Source: an uncultured Nitriliruptoraceae bacterium
GTDB taxonomy: Bacteria; Actinomycetota; Nitriliruptoria; Nitriliruptorales; Nitriliruptoraceae
Assembly: GCA_913060655.1 (NCBI GenBank)
Contig: CAJXTG010000002.1
Span: 1 to 64,000, forward strand
Length of the DNA stretch: 64,000 nt
Direction of reading: 5' to 3'
The notes beneath the pieces are model-generated. The model was given only the letters and a program-made list of their open reading frames with translations, searched no databases and was not told the origin of the DNA. Positions 37,554 through 47,181 of this stretch are shown here, one piece after another (position 1 is the stretch's first letter; every line of letters begins with the position of its first letter). Both the position numbers and the translations under genes were made by a program.

Positions 37554-38174
37554 TCAGATCAGCCCGTCCAGCGCCTCCCGGAGGCGCTGCAGGCCGTCAC
37601 GGAGGCGGGACTTCGCCGTGCCCTCGGGGATCCCGAGGACGCGCGCGACGTCGCGATAGGTGTGGCCGCCGAAGTACGCCAGCTCGATGGCCTCCCGCTG
37701 CCGGTCGCTGAGCTCGGCGAGCGCGCGCCGGACCTGCCAGTGCTCGAGCCGCAGCTCGACCTCGTCGGCGACGACGTCGACCTCGCGGACCTGGCTGCGG
37801 CGTGCGACGCGGTCATCGCGGTCCCGGCCCGCCTGCTCGCTGCGGACACGGTCGACGGCGCGCCGACGGCTGAGGGTGGCGACCCAGCCGGTGACGGTCC
37901 CCCGGTCCGGGTCGAAGCGGTCCGACTTCGCCCAGACCTCGGTCAGGACCTCCTGCGCGACCTCCTCGGCGATCGACGGGTCGCGGACGACGCCGCGCGC
38001 GACGCGCAGCGCCTGGGGGCGGATGCGCTCGACGAGCGTGGCGAAGGCACGCTCGTCACCGGCGGCGGTGGCGACGAGGAGGTCCTCGCTCGTCGACGGG
38101 CTCGTCGCGGGGCCGGAGGCCGTGACACGGCCGGCGGCGGGGGCGGCAGCGGTCGGGAGCAGGACGTCGGACAC
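37554..38174 (-). CDS. ECF sigma factor, SigK-like
   Basis: Sigma factor of 206 residues. Region 2: RIRPQALRVARGVVRDPSIAEEVAQEVLTEVWAKSDRFDPDRG with GWVATLSRRRAVDRVRSE. Region 4: LAELSDRQREAIELAYFGGHTYRDVARVLGIPEGTAKSRLRDGL. The FGGHTY and IPEGTAKSR segments fit the SigK group, usually held by a membrane RskA anti-sigma. No anti-sigma gene is next to it here, so control may be at transcription. The GTG at 38172-38174 has a strong GAGGAGG site. It has its own TTGACA promoter. Confidence 0.9.
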   Translation of the reverse strand: MSDVLLPTAAAPAAGRVTASGPATSPSTSEDLLVATAAGDERAFATLVERIRPQALRVARGVVRDPSIAEEVAQEVLTEVWAKSDRFDPDRGTVTGWVATLSRRRAVDRVRSEQAGRDRDDRVARRSQVREVDVVADEVELRLEHWQVRRALAELSDRQREAIELAYFGGHTYRDVARVLGIPEGTAKSRLRDGLQRLREALDGLI

Positions 38175-38197
38175 GGGGACCTCCTCGGTCGGCCCCC

Positions 38198-38226
38198 AGT
38201 ATGACGTTCTGTAGAGGTTCTGTCAA
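38198..38226 (-). promoter_or_regulatory. promoter of the SigK-like gene
   Basis: On the minus strand: -35 TTGACA (38221-38226), 17-bp spacer, -10 CATACT (38198-38203), only 16 bp downstream of the fbiC stop. The best promoter match in the window. Confidence 0.7.
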
Positions 38227-38241
38227 GCTACTTGTGGAGGT

Positions 38242-40875
38242 TCACCCGTGGCCGGTGGTGGTCGCCCGCGGTGCGCGGGGCTCCGCGACCAGCGAGTAGT
38301 CGGTCCGACGCTGCGCGACCGGCCGACCCACCGCGTGCGCCGCCGCCTCGAGCGCCTCCGGGGACTGCCGGACCCCGTGCGACGACCCGGCCATGCGTGA
38401 GATCGTCTCCTCCATCAGCGTGCCACCGAGGTCGTTGCAGCCGCCGGCGAGCAGCACCCCCGACGCGTCGAGCCCCAGCTTGACCCAGGACAGCTGCACG
38501 TTGTCGATGGCCCCCGCGAGCAGCAGGCGGGCGACCGCGTGGACCCGCCGGTCCTCCACGAACGTCGAGCCGGGACGCGCGACCCCCGCGAGGTAGATCG
38601 GGGCCAGCTGGTGCACGAACGGCAGCGGGACGAACTCGGTGAACCCGCCGCTGCGCTCCTGGAGCGACCGGAGCAGCTTGAGGTGAGCGACCCAGTGCCG
38701 CGGCTCGTCGACGTGCCCGTACATCATCGTCGACGTGGAGGGGATCCCCAGCGCGTGCGCCGTCGTGACGACCTCGATCCACTGGGCCGTCGGCAGCTTG
38801 CCCTTCGTCAGCACCCAGCGGACGTCGTCGTCGAGGATCTCCGCCGCCGTGCCCGGGATCGACCCGAGCCCGCGGCGGCGCGCCTCCTCCAACCACTCGC
38901 GGACGCCGATGCCCAGCCGCCCCGCCCCGCTGACGACCTCCATCGGGCTGAAGGCGTGCACGTGCAGGTCGGGGACCCGACCCTTGACGGCGTCGAGCAC
39001 CTGGAAGGGGTGGTCGCCCGGCAGGTCCGGATGGATGCCCGACTGGATGCACACCTCCGTCGCGCCCGCCTCCCACGCCTCCTCCGCGCGGTCGGCGACC
39101 TCCTCGAGCGACAGGGTGTAGGCGTCGGGGTCGTCGCGACGCTGCGCGAACGCACAGAACCGGCAGCCGACGTAGCAGACGTTCGTCGCGTTGATGTTGC
39201 GGTTGACGACGTAGGTCACGAGCGGTCCGACCCGTTCGGCGCGCACCTCGTCGGCGGTGCGCGTCAGCGCGTCGAGCTCCACCCCGGACGCGTCGAACAG
39301 CCGCAGCGCCTCGTCGTCGTCGAGGACGACGCCCCGCGCCGCACGCTCGAGGCTGCGGGCGACGTCGCGCCGGACGCGCGACCGTGGCGGGGCCTCCGGC
39401 CGCGGCGCGTTCGCGGCGACGACACCCTCCGCGACCGCATGCACGTCCCCGAACACGGCCCGGTGCACCGCGTCGTCGCGGTCGGCGGCGCGTGCGTTGC
39501 GACCGTCGGCCGCCGAGTCCTCGCCACCGTCCCCGTCGATGACGGCCCGCATGGCCTGCGACATCCCGTGCGGCTCGACGACCGGGTCCTGCCACACCTG
39601 CGGCTGCGGCCGCGTGGCCGGATCCGCGAGCCCGTCGGGACCCGCGAGCGCCGTCACCGGTGCGCGCATCCGGCCGGCGAGCCACGGGTCGGGGGTCGTC
39701 ACGTACTCGGGGTAGGCGGTGAGCCGCTCGCTGAGGACGAAGCCGCCCTCCTCGCTGACCGCCGCCAGCCGGTCGAGCGCCGGCCACGGCGCCTCCGGGT
39801 TGACGTGGTCGGGCGTCACCGGGGACACCCCGCCCCAGTCGTCGATGCCGGCGGCGAGCACCCGGCCCATCGCGTCGGGCGACAGGTTCGGGGGCGCCTG
39901 CAGGTGCACGGTCGGACCCAGCAGCACGCGGGCCGTCGCCACCGCCGCGACCATCTCGTCGGCGTCCGGCTCCGGCGCGTCACGCATCGCCGTGTCGGCC
40001 TTCGCACGGAAGTTCTGGACGATGACCTCCTGCAGGTGGCCGTAGCGGCGGTGCGTCGCCCGCAGGGCCAGCAGCGTGTCGACCCGCTCCCCCGGCGTCT
40101 CCCCGATCCCGATGAGCATCCCGGAGGTGAACGGGACCGACAGCCGACCCGCGTCCTCCAGCGTCCGCAGGCGCACCTCCGCCCGCTTCGTCGCCGCATG
40201 CTGGTGGGCCTCGCCGGGCGCGTGCAGCCGGTCGCTGACCTGCTCCAGCATGATCCCCATCGACGGCGCCACCTGCTTGAGCGACGCGAGCTCCGACCAG
40301 GACAGCAGTCCCGGGTTCAGATGCGGCAGCAGCCCCGTCTCCTCGATGACGAGGATCGCCATCGCCCGCAGGTACTCGATGGTCGACGTGTAGCCGCGCG
40401 CCTCGAGCCACTCGCGCGCCGCCGGGTACCGCTCCTCGGGTCGGTCCCCCAGCGTGAACAGCGCCTCACGGCAGCCGGCCTCCGCGCCGGCACGGGCGAC
40501 GGCGACCACCGCCTCGGGGGCGAGGAACGCGGGGCTCGACGCGCGCGGCGGGTGCGCGAAGGTGCAGTAGCCGCAGGCGTCGCGGCACAGGTGCGTCAGC
40601 GGCACGAACACCTTGCGCGAGTAGGTGACGCGCGGTCGGCCGTCGGCCGTCCGGCCCCATGCACCGTCCGCGTACCAGGGCGCGGCCGCGCGCACGCGCC
40701 CCGCGACCGCGACCAGGCGCTCGAGGTCCTCGTCGCGCGCCGTGAACAGCGACGCGGCCTCCGTCCGTCCGAGGGCGCGGCCGTCCTCCGCCCGCCGCAG
40801 CGCACGCGGCAGCGTGCGCGCCAGCTCGTCCGCGGTCGGCTCCGCCTCCGGAGCGACGACGTCGGTCGCCGTCAC
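38242..40875 (-). CDS. fbiC: FO synthase, fused CofG/CofH radical SAM enzyme
   Basis: Makes the deazaflavin FO, the redox core of coenzyme F420, from tyrosine and a flavin precursor. It has 877 residues with two radical-SAM halves: the CofG-like half with C97-x3-C101-x2-C104 (CRDACGYC) and the CofH-like half with C567-x3-C571-x2-C574 (CYVGCRFC), the latter preceded by NRNINATN. The fused form is typical of actinobacteria. The GTG at 40873-40875 overlaps the stop of the FrhB-like gene (GTGA), so the two are made together. Confidence 0.96.
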   Translation of the reverse strand: MTATDVVAPEAEPTADELARTLPRALRRAEDGRALGRTEAASLFTARDEDLERLVAVAGRVRAAAPWYADGAWGRTADGRPRVTYSRKVFVPLTHLCRDACGYCTFAHPPRASSPAFLAPEAVVAVARAGAEAGCREALFTLGDRPEERYPAAREWLEARGYTSTIEYLRAMAILVIEETGLLPHLNPGLLSWSELASLKQVAPSMGIMLEQVSDRLHAPGEAHQHAATKRAEVRLRTLEDAGRLSVPFTSGMLIGIGETPGERVDTLLALRATHRRYGHLQEVIVQNFRAKADTAMRDAPEPDADEMVAAVATARVLLGPTVHLQAPPNLSPDAMGRVLAAGIDDWGGVSPVTPDHVNPEAPWPALDRLAAVSEEGGFVLSERLTAYPEYVTTPDPWLAGRMRAPVTALAGPDGLADPATRPQPQVWQDPVVEPHGMSQAMRAVIDGDGGEDSAADGRNARAADRDDAVHRAVFGDVHAVAEGVVAANAPRPEAPPRSRVRRDVARSLERAARGVVLDDDEALRLFDASGVELDALTRTADEVRAERVGPLVTYVVNRNINATNVCYVGCRFCAFAQRRDDPDAYTLSLEEVADRAEEAWEAGATEVCIQSGIHPDLPGDHPFQVLDAVKGRVPDLHVHAFSPMEVVSGAGRLGIGVREWLEEARRRGLGSIPGTAAEILDDDVRWVLTKGKLPTAQWIEVVTTAHALGIPSTSTMMYGHVDEPRHWVAHLKLLRSLQERSGGFTEFVPLPFVHQLAPIYLAGVARPGSTFVEDRRVHAVARLLLAGAIDNVQLSWVKLGLDASGVLLAGGCNDLGGTLMEETISRMAGSSHGVRQSPEALEAAAHAVGRPVAQRRTDYSLVAEPRAPRATTTGHG

Positions 40876-41993
40876 GGGACGACCGGCAGCAGCGCCGGCG
40901 CACGGTGCTCGTCGGGCAGCGTGTCCGCCGGCCAGCGCTTGCGGGAGATGCGGGAGAGCTTCACGAGCAGGTCCATCGCGACCGGGTCGCTCTCCCCCGG
41001 CCGGACCTCGACGAGCCCCGCATCGACGACGCCCCGCATCCAGTCCTCACCCCGCTGCGTGCGCACGACGGCGAGCGTCCAGTCGCCCTCCGCGCCGATG
41101 CCACCGCACGAGATGTCGGCGTGCTCCGCGGCGAAGTCCGGGCACAGCTGGCAGCCGGGGCGCGTGTGCGGGTGGAAGCGCTTCAGGGGGATCTCCTGGT
41201 AGCCGCCGTCGCGCGTCCAGACCTGGAAGACGCCCTTGATGTTGATCTTGACGACGTCGGCGACGTCGATCCCGTGCTCGGCGAGGACCTCGCGCTGACC
41301 GTCGTAGGTGAACGTCTTCGAGCACAGCAGGCCGAGGGTCAGCGCGATCCGTCGGGCGTACTTGTTGACGCCGCGGGCGGGGAGGCTGCCGTTGATCGAC
41401 GCCTGGCACGACATGCCGACGAGGGCGAGCTGCCGCAGCCCACGCTCCTCCGCCTCGGCCATGGCGAGCGGGTTGGCGGCGTACGTGTACCGCGACCCGG
41501 CCGAGGCGAGCACCTCCTCGCGGGTGGTGACGACCGTCGGTGCGGCGTCGAAGGGGCCACGGGTCGTGTCGTCGATGCGGGACGTCAGCGCGCCGTCGAT
41601 CAGCCCCTCCTGCAGCCCCCAGACGAGCAACGAGGACACGAGCCCGCCGTCCTGCCCCACCTCGGCGATCGCCGCGTCGGTGGTGCGGGCGAGCAGCACC
41701 GAGCGGGCGACGCCGTAGACCTCGTCGGGCTCACGGACCCGGCCGAACAGCTCGGTGTCGAGCTCGGTCTCCCAGGCGCGGAAGCGGGGGCAGGCGCGCG
41801 TGCAGACGTCGCAGCCGCGGTCGCCGATGACGCACTCGTCGTGCCCCATCCCCTCACCGATCTGCAGGGGGTAGGAGTCGTCGGTGTAGCCGAGGACGTC
41901 CCGCGGGCACGCCATGACGCACGCGGCGCAGCCGGTGCACAGGCCCGTGTCGACGACCTCGTGGTAGAGCTCGCGCCAGTGCACGTCGCCCAT
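40872..41993 (-). CDS. FrhB/FdhB-like F420 hydrogenase/dehydrogenase beta-subunit protein
   Basis: Iron-sulfur flavoprotein of 373 residues. Two ferredoxin-type sites are at the N-terminus: C19-x2-C22-x2-C25-x3-C29 (CTGCAACVMACP) and C54...C61-x2-C64-x3-C68. The FrhB-type domain follows, with GQDGGLVSSLLVWGL, VGMSCQASI and LLCSKTF. FrhB subunits pass electrons between F420 and iron-sulfur clusters. Translational coupling to fbiC and divergence from fbiA-fbiB suggest a role in F420 redox, for example ferredoxin:F420 exchange (inference). AAGG precedes the ATG at 41991-41993. Confidence 0.88.
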   Translation of the reverse strand: MGDVHWRELYHEVVDTGLCTGCAACVMACPRDVLGYTDDSYPLQIGEGMGHDECVIGDRGCDVCTRACPRFRAWETELDTELFGRVREPDEVYGVARSVLLARTTDAAIAEVGQDGGLVSSLLVWGLQEGLIDGALTSRIDDTTRGPFDAAPTVVTTREEVLASAGSRYTYAANPLAMAEAEERGLRQLALVGMSCQASINGSLPARGVNKYARRIALTLGLLCSKTFTYDGQREVLAEHGIDVADVVKINIKGVFQVWTRDGGYQEIPLKRFHPHTRPGCQLCPDFAAEHADISCGGIGAEGDWTLAVVRTQRGEDWMRGVVDAGLVEVRPGESDPVAMDLLVKLSRISRKRWPADTLPDEHRAPALLPVVP

Positions 41994-42037
41994 GCGACCT
42001 TCTCCCGTCGCCCGGGGGTGCACGGGCGACACGGAGC

Positions 42038-42086
42038 AGGCTACCGACCGGGGGCATGCGGGCGGTCGGGACCACTGGCGTAGGCT
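42038..42086. promoter_or_regulatory. divergent promoters between FrhB-like/fbiC and fbiA/fbiB
   Basis: A -10 TAGCCT on the minus strand (42038-42043) lies 45 bp before the FrhB-like ATG. A -10 TAGGCT on the plus strand (42081-42086) lies 30 bp before the fbiA ATG. Both halves of the F420 locus therefore fire from one 123-bp gap. Confidence 0.5.
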
Positions 42087-42116
42087 CCCCGACGCTGCCG
42101 GTCCGAGAGGCTCCCC

Positions 42117-43085
42117 ATGGTCGTCGTCCTCGCCGGAGGCGTCGGTGCCGCCAGGTTCCTGCGTGGACTCACCGCGGCCGTCGACCCGGCGGCGATCACG
42201 GTGGTGGTCAACGTCGGCGACGACGTCGAACTGCACGGGCTGCGCATCTGCCCCGACCTCGACTCCATCACCTACTGGCTCACCGACCTCGTCCACCCGG
42301 AGCAGCAGTGGGGGCGCGCTGACGAGCGCTTCACCGTCCGAGACGAGCTCGAGCGGCTCGGCCACGAGCCCTGGTTCACCCTCGGCGACCGCGACCTCGC
42401 GCTGCATCTGCACCGCACCGCGCTGCTGCGCGAGGGCGTGCCGCTCTCGACGGTGACCGCCGACGTGGCCGCCCGGCACGGTCTCGCGCTGCGGCTGCTG
42501 CCTGCCTCCGACGACCGCGTCGAGACCCGCATCCACACCACCGACGGACGGGACCTCGGGTTCCAGCGCTGGTGGGTCGGCGAACGGGCCGCACCGGACG
42601 TCGCCGACGTCGAGTACCGCGGTGCGGCCACGGCGCAGCCGGCTCCCGGCGTCGTCGAGGCGATCGAGCGCGCCGACGCGATCGTGATCGCCCCGTCGAA
42701 CCCGGTCGTGTCGATCGCGCCGATCACGGCGGTCCCCGGGATCGCTGCGGCGCTGCGGTCGACGGCCGCGCCGATCGTCGGCATCTCACCGATCATCCAC
42801 GGGCGGGTCGTGCGCGGGATGGCCCATCGGCTCCTGCCCGCGGTCGGCACCGCGGTCGACGCGGCCGCCGTCGGCCTCGCCTACGGGGCACGGCGTGACG
42901 GCGGCCTGCTCGACGGGTGGGTGCTGGACACGGCCGATGCGGACGGGCTGGAGCGGCTGCATGCCGCCGGTCTCGCCGCGACCGCGACCGCGACGCTCAT
43001 GGACGACCCCGAGCTCGCCCGACGGCTGGCCCGGACGTCCCTCGAGCTCGTCGGGGTCGACCCGGCCGCAGCGGGCCGCGGATGA
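42117..43085 (+). CDS. fbiA: 2-phospho-L-lactate (or phosphoenolpyruvate) transferase
   Basis: CofD-family enzyme of 322 residues that joins the activated lactyl- or enolpyruvyl-phosphate unit to FO. It has the N-terminal [36 protein letters not shown] and [18 protein letters not shown] precedes the ATG. fbiB follows with an ATGA overlap. No fbiD/cofC gene is in this window. Confidence 0.95.
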   Translation: MVVVLAGGVGAARFLRGLTAAVDPAAITVVVNVGDDVELHGLRICPDLDSITYWLTDLVHPEQQWGRADERFTVRDELERLGHEPWFTLGDRDLALHLHRTALLREGVPLSTVTADVAARHGLALRLLPASDDRVETRIHTTDGRDLGFQRWWVGERAAPDVADVEYRGAATAQPAPGVVEAIERADAIVIAPSNPVVSIAPITAVPGIAAALRSTAAPIVGISPIIHGRVVRGMAHRLLPAVGTAVDAAAVGLAYGARRDGGLLDGWVLDTADADGLERLHAAGLAATATATLMDDPELARRLARTSLELVGVDPAAAGRG

Positions 43086-44455
43086 GCGAGCGACCCGCGC
43101 CGGAGGTGCACGTCGTCGCCGTGCCGACCGCGCACCGGTTCCGGCCGGGCGACGACGTCGCCGGCGTGCTGCGTGCGGCGCTCGCCGCGGCCGGGCTGAC
43201 CCTCGACGACGGGGACGTCGTCGCCGTCGCCTCGAAGGTCGTCGCCATCGCCGAGGGGGCGCTGCTCCCCTGGCCCGACGCGGCGCCCGACGACGGGGCG
43301 GAGGCGACCCGCCGGGCGCAGGTGCGCGCGCTGGCCCGCGCCCGCGCGCAGGAGATCGTCGTCGAGGCGCCCTGGGTGACGATCACCCGCACCCACCACG
43401 GGTTCGTCGCGGCGAACGGCGGGATCGACCGGTCCAACGTGCCGGGGGACGGTGCGCTCGACCTGCCCCACGATCCGGACGGGAGCGCCGCGACGATCCG
43501 CGCGGCGCTGCACGCGACGACCGGCCGCGACGTCGGGGTCCTCGTGACCGACACGTTCGGCCGCTCGTGGCGCGTCGGGCAGACCGACGTGGCGCTCGGG
43601 GCGGCGGGCGTGACGGTCCTGCGCGACGAGCGCGGCGCCACCGACCTCGACGGGCGGCCCCTCGACGTGACCGTCGCCGCCGTCGGGGACGCGCTCGCGG
43701 CGGCCGCCGACCTCGTGCGCACGAAGGCGAGCGGCGCCCCGTTCGTGCTCCTGCGCGGCCTCGCGCACCTCACCTCCGCCGGCGGCGCGGCCGGGGGGAG
43801 CGGCGCGGAGCTCGTGCGCCCCGTCGACGAGGACCTGTTCCGCCGCGGTGGGGCCGACGCCGTGCTCGACGGCGTCATCGCCCGCCGCACGGTGCGCGCC
43901 TTCGACCCGGACCGGACCGTGCCGGAGGACACCCTCGCGGAGGCGGTGGCCGTCGCCACGACCGCCCCGGCGCCGCACCACACGCGACCGTGGCGGTTCG
44001 TGCGGCTCACGCCCCCGGTGCGTGGCGACCTGCTCGACGCGATGGCGGACGCCTGGCGCGCCGACCTCGCGGGCGACGACCTCGACGCGGCGACGATCGA
44101 GCGGCGCGTGGCCCGCTCCGACGCCCTGCACCGTGCGGCCCCCGAACTGCTCGCCGTGTTCGTCGACCTCGACGGTGCCCACACGTACCCCGACGAGCGT
44201 CGTGCGCGCGCCGAGCGCGACCTGTTCGTCCTCGCCGGCGGCGCCGCCATCGAGGCGCTGCTCGTCGCCCTCGCGGCCCGCGGCCTCGGGGCCGCCTGGA
44301 CGTCGTCGACGGTGTTCTGCGGTGACGTCGTCCGCCGCGTCCTCGCGGTCCCCGACCGGTGGGAGGCGCTGGGCACGGTGGCGGTGGGCTGGCCGGCGGC
44401 GGCCGTCCCGCGTCGCCCCCGCCCCTCGGCCGAGGGGGTCTACGAGTCCCGGTGA
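43082..44455 (+). CDS. fbiB: coenzyme F420:L-glutamate ligase, two-domain FbiB
   Basis: Protein of 457 residues that adds the glutamate tail to F420. The N-terminal ligase domain (about 1-250) has [26 protein letters not shown] and [15 protein letters not shown]. The C-terminal FMN/nitroreductase-like domain has [29 protein letters not shown] and [14 protein letters not shown]. The two-domain form is the actinobacterial type and can reduce dehydro-F420. The ATG at 43082 overlaps the fbiA stop. Confidence 0.95.
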   Translation: MSERPAPEVHVVAVPTAHRFRPGDDVAGVLRAALAAAGLTLDDGDVVAVASKVVAIAEGALLPWPDAAPDDGAEATRRAQVRALARARAQEIVVEAPWVTITRTHHGFVAANGGIDRSNVPGDGALDLPHDPDGSAATIRAALHATTGRDVGVLVTDTFGRSWRVGQTDVALGAAGVTVLRDERGATDLDGRPLDVTVAAVGDALAAAADLVRTKASGAPFVLLRGLAHLTSAGGAAGGSGAELVRPVDEDLFRRGGADAVLDGVIARRTVRAFDPDRTVPEDTLAEAVAVATTAPAPHHTRPWRFVRLTPPVRGDLLDAMADAWRADLAGDDLDAATIERRVARSDALHRAAPELLAVFVDLDGAHTYPDERRARAERDLFVLAGGAAIEALLVALAARGLGAAWTSSTVFCGDVVRRVLAVPDRWEALGTVAVGWPAAAVPRRPRPSAEGVYESR

Positions 44456-44496
44456 CGGGGCGGCACGACCTCCGCGCCCTCGCGGGCCGACCTGCC

Positions 44497-44502
44497 TAGG
44501 GT
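44497..44502 (+). promoter_or_regulatory. candidate -10 box for the purine permease
   Basis: TAGGGT in the 223-bp gap upstream of the permease, predicting a GC-rich leader of about 170 nt. I saw no purine-riboswitch core in the leader, though its length leaves room for attenuation. Confidence 0.35.
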
Positions 44503-44678
44503 TCCGCGCATCCGGGGTGACCCGGGGCCGTGCCGGGGCCGTCCCGGACGGAGCGTCATGGCGGACGCGGATGCGGGGCCGGGAGCCCGCACCCGAGTGC
44601 AGCGGCCGCCCACGAACCTGACGACGATCGGGCGCCCCACCCGTCCCTCGTCCGACGGACGACCTGCGGAGGAAGAGC

Positions 44679-46031
44679 GTGAGCGCACCCACCACCACGG
44701 CCGAGGGCGGGTTCCTCGACCGGTACTTCGAACTGAGCAAGCACGGCACGAACGTACGGACCGAGGTCCTCGCGGGCGTGACGACGTTCCTCGCCATGGC
44801 CTACATCATGGCGCTCAACCCCATCATCCTGTCCGACGCGGGGATGGACTTCAGCGCGGTGTTCGCCGCGACCGCCCTCGCCGCGGCGATCGGCAGCGCC
44901 ATCATGGGCCTGTGGGGCAAGCTCCCCATCGCGCAGGCCCCGGGGATGGGCCTCAACGCGTTCTTCGCCTACACCGTGGTGCTCGGCCTCGGCGTCCCGT
45001 GGGAGACGGCGCTCGCGGGGACGTTCGTCTCCGGGCTCGTGTTCCTGCTGCTCGCGGTGACCGGCCTGCGCCGGCTCGTCATCAACGCCATCCCGGTGCC
45101 GCTCAAGCTCGCCGTCGGCGCGGGCATCGGGCTGTTCATCGCCTTCATCGGGCTGAAGGAGGGCGGCGTCATCGTCAACGACGACACCGTCCTCGTCGCC
45201 CTCGGTGACCTCGGCAGCACGAAGGTCCAGCTGGCCCTGTTCGGCATCGTCATCACCGCCATCATGCTGGCCCGCGGGATCCGCGGTGCGGTGCTGTACG
45301 GCATCCTCGGCACCACCGTCGTCGGCGTCGTCGTCGGCTTCATCGCCGCTCCCGAGGCCGTCGTCGGCTCCGTCCCGAGCCTCGCCCCGACGTTCGGGGT
45401 CGCCTTCGGCGCCCTGTCGGACCTGCTGACGCTCGACCTCGCGCTGGTCGTGTTCGCCATGCTGTTCGTCGACTTCTTCGACACGGCGGGGACGCTCATC
45501 GCCGTCACGAAGCAGGCGGACCTGCTGACGCCGGAGGGCGAGCTGCCCAACGGCAACCGTCCGCTCGTCTCCGACGCGGTCGCGACCGTGTCGGGGGCGG
45601 TGCTGGGGACGTCGACCACCACGTCCTACATCGAGTCGTCCTCGGGGGTCGGCGCGGGCGGTCGGACCGGGCTGACGTCGGTCACGACGTCCCTGCTGTT
45701 CCTCGCGATGCTGTTCCTCGAGCCGCTGATCTTCACGATCCTCGATCACCGCGAGGTGACGACGGCGGCGCTGGTCCTCGTCGGCCTGATGATGGCCCGC
45801 CCCCTCGGGGAGATCGCCTGGGACCAGTGGGAGATCGCCGTGCCGGCGTTCGCAGCGGTCATCATCATGCCGCTGACCTACAACATCGCCTACGGCATCG
45901 CCTTCGGGCTCGTGCTGTATCCGATCATGATGGTCGCCCGCGGCCGGGCCCGTGAGGTCTCGCCCACGATGTTCATCCTCGCCGGACTGTTCGTCGTGTA
46001 CTTCCTCGTGCGGACGCTGAGCTTCAGCTGA
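44679..46031 (+). CDS. NCS2 (AzgA-like) purine permease
   Basis: Membrane transporter of 450 residues with about twelve hydrophobic segments, of the adenine/guanine/hypoxanthine group. It has the N-terminal GTNVRTEVLAGVTTFLAMAYI, NPIILSDAGM, APGMGLNAFFAYTVV, FDTAGTLIAVTKQA and GAVLGTSTTTSYIESSSG. A GGAGGAAGAG site lies before the GTG at 44679. It interrupts the F420-to-sugar gene order seen in mycobacteria, and a strong terminator follows. Confidence 0.93.
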   Translation: MSAPTTTAEGGFLDRYFELSKHGTNVRTEVLAGVTTFLAMAYIMALNPIILSDAGMDFSAVFAATALAAAIGSAIMGLWGKLPIAQAPGMGLNAFFAYTVVLGLGVPWETALAGTFVSGLVFLLLAVTGLRRLVINAIPVPLKLAVGAGIGLFIAFIGLKEGGVIVNDDTVLVALGDLGSTKVQLALFGIVITAIMLARGIRGAVLYGILGTTVVGVVVGFIAAPEAVVGSVPSLAPTFGVAFGALSDLLTLDLALVVFAMLFVDFFDTAGTLIAVTKQADLLTPEGELPNGNRPLVSDAVATVSGAVLGTSTTTSYIESSSGVGAGGRTGLTSVTTSLLFLAMLFLEPLIFTILDHREVTTAALVLVGLMMARPLGEIAWDQWEIAVPAFAAVIIMPLTYNIAYGIAFGLVLYPIMMVARGRAREVSPTMFILAGLFVVYFLVRTLSFS

Positions 46032-46044
46032 CCGCACCGGCGAC

Positions 46045-46082
46045 ACGGTGAGGGGGCGGCCTGCGGGCCGCCCCCTCACCGT
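46045..46082. terminator. strong bidirectional hairpin terminator
   Basis: A perfect inverted repeat: left arm 46046-46061, loop TGCG, right arm 46066-46081; the flanking A-T extends it to 17 base pairs. It sits between the convergent permease and glycosyltransferase stops, so it can serve both strands. Confidence 0.85.
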
Positions 46083-46106
46083 TGCACGCCGTGCGCGACG
46101 CGACGC

Positions 46107-47180
46107 TCAGTGCAGCGCCCGCCGCGAGGCGGCCGCCATCCAGCCGCGCGGGAGCGGCTCGACCCACCGCTCGAGCACCGCGTCCAGCGGGACCCGTGCA
46201 CGCGCCCGGTCGACCCGACCGCGCCGCACGGCGGCCGGCAGCGCCCGCAGCCGCACGAGCGCCAGCAGCATGGCGAGCGGGGAGCGCACCATGGCCGCCA
46301 CGGTCCGCAGCAGCCACAGCGGGACGACCACGGCCGCGTCCCGGCGGAGCGTCGCCGCCCCCTCCGTCCCCACGACGACCAGCGGATGGTTGGCGAGGTT
46401 CAGGACACGGACGCGGCGACGCCGCCGCGCCGACGCCCCCGCACGGGCGTGGTGGCCGACCGCCGTCGGCTCGTAGCGGGCGGTCCAGCCGCGCATGCGG
46501 GCGCGCAGGTCGAGCTCGACGTCGTCGAAGTACGCCACGAGGTCCTCGGTGAGGTACTCCCGCCGCGCCGCGGGGCCGCGCGCGACGTCCTCGAGCATGC
46601 TGCGCCGATGCAGGGCGAGCGCGCCGGAGACCCCGAACACCTCCCCCGGCGTGTCCGCGCGCCCGTCGTCCGGCTCCCCCGCATGACGGTTGAGGACGAG
46701 CCGGGGGCGGGTGAGCACGTGCCCCGTCGTATCGAGGAGCGCCTCCGTGCCGCCGGCCGCAGCGGTGCTCGTGACGGGCACGCCGATGTCGGCGGGGTCC
46801 GCGGGCAGCCGTCGCACCCGCGGCTGCACGCTGCCGCACTCCGGATGGGCGTCGAGCACGGCGAGCATCCGCGTCAGCGCGTCCGGTTCGAGCGTCGCGT
46901 CAGGGTTGACGAGCAGGACCGCGTCCGTGTCGGTGGCACGCACCGCGACGTTCACGCCGCCGCAGAAGCCCACGTTCGACGGGAGGCGGTGCACGGTGAC
47001 CGGATGGCGCGGTCCGCCGGCCAGGAACCGGTCGACGACGGCGAGCGTGCCGTCCGCGCTGGCGTTGTCGACCACGACGAGCTCGAGCGGCGCGTGCTCG
47101 AGCGCGTCGAGCGCGGCGAGGCAGCGGGCGACGTGTGCCGCCGAGTCCCAGGTGACGACGACGGCGGCGACCCGCTGCAC
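46107..47180 (-). CDS. GT2-family glycosyltransferase
   Basis: Protein of 357 residues. The GT-A fold has VAAVVVTWDSAAHVARCL, VVDNASADGTLAVVD, NVGFCGGVN, LLVNPDATLEPDAL and FDDVELDLRARMRGW, like rhamnosyl- or mannosyl-transferases of cell-wall linkers. Two hydrophobic stretches near the C-terminus (VVVPLWLLRTVAAMV) may attach it to the membrane. The GTG at 47178-47180 starts one base after the previous stop. It is the last gene of the eight-gene sugar operon. Confidence 0.88.
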   Translation of the reverse strand: MQRVAAVVVTWDSAAHVARCLAALDALEHAPLELVVVDNASADGTLAVVDRFLAGGPRHPVTVHRLPSNVGFCGGVNVAVRATDTDAVLLVNPDATLEPDALTRMLAVLDAHPECGSVQPRVRRLPADPADIGVPVTSTAAAGGTEALLDTTGHVLTRPRLVLNRHAGEPDDGRADTPGEVFGVSGALALHRRSMLEDVARGPAARREYLTEDLVAYFDDVELDLRARMRGWTARYEPTAVGHHARAGASARRRRRVRVLNLANHPLVVVGTEGAATLRRDAAVVVPLWLLRTVAAMVRSPLAMLLALVRLRALPAAVRRGRVDRARARVPLDAVLERWVEPLPRGWMAAASRRALH

Positions 47181-47181
47181 C

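Noticed and set aside
38228-39787. A 519-codon minus-strand frame ending at 38228
   Set aside because: Out-of-frame shadow of fbiC; composition is Arg/Gly-rich with no motifs.
44456-44678. Riboswitch in the purine permease leader
   Set aside because: The leader is long enough, but I could not find a conserved purine-riboswitch core or clear pseudoknot pairing.
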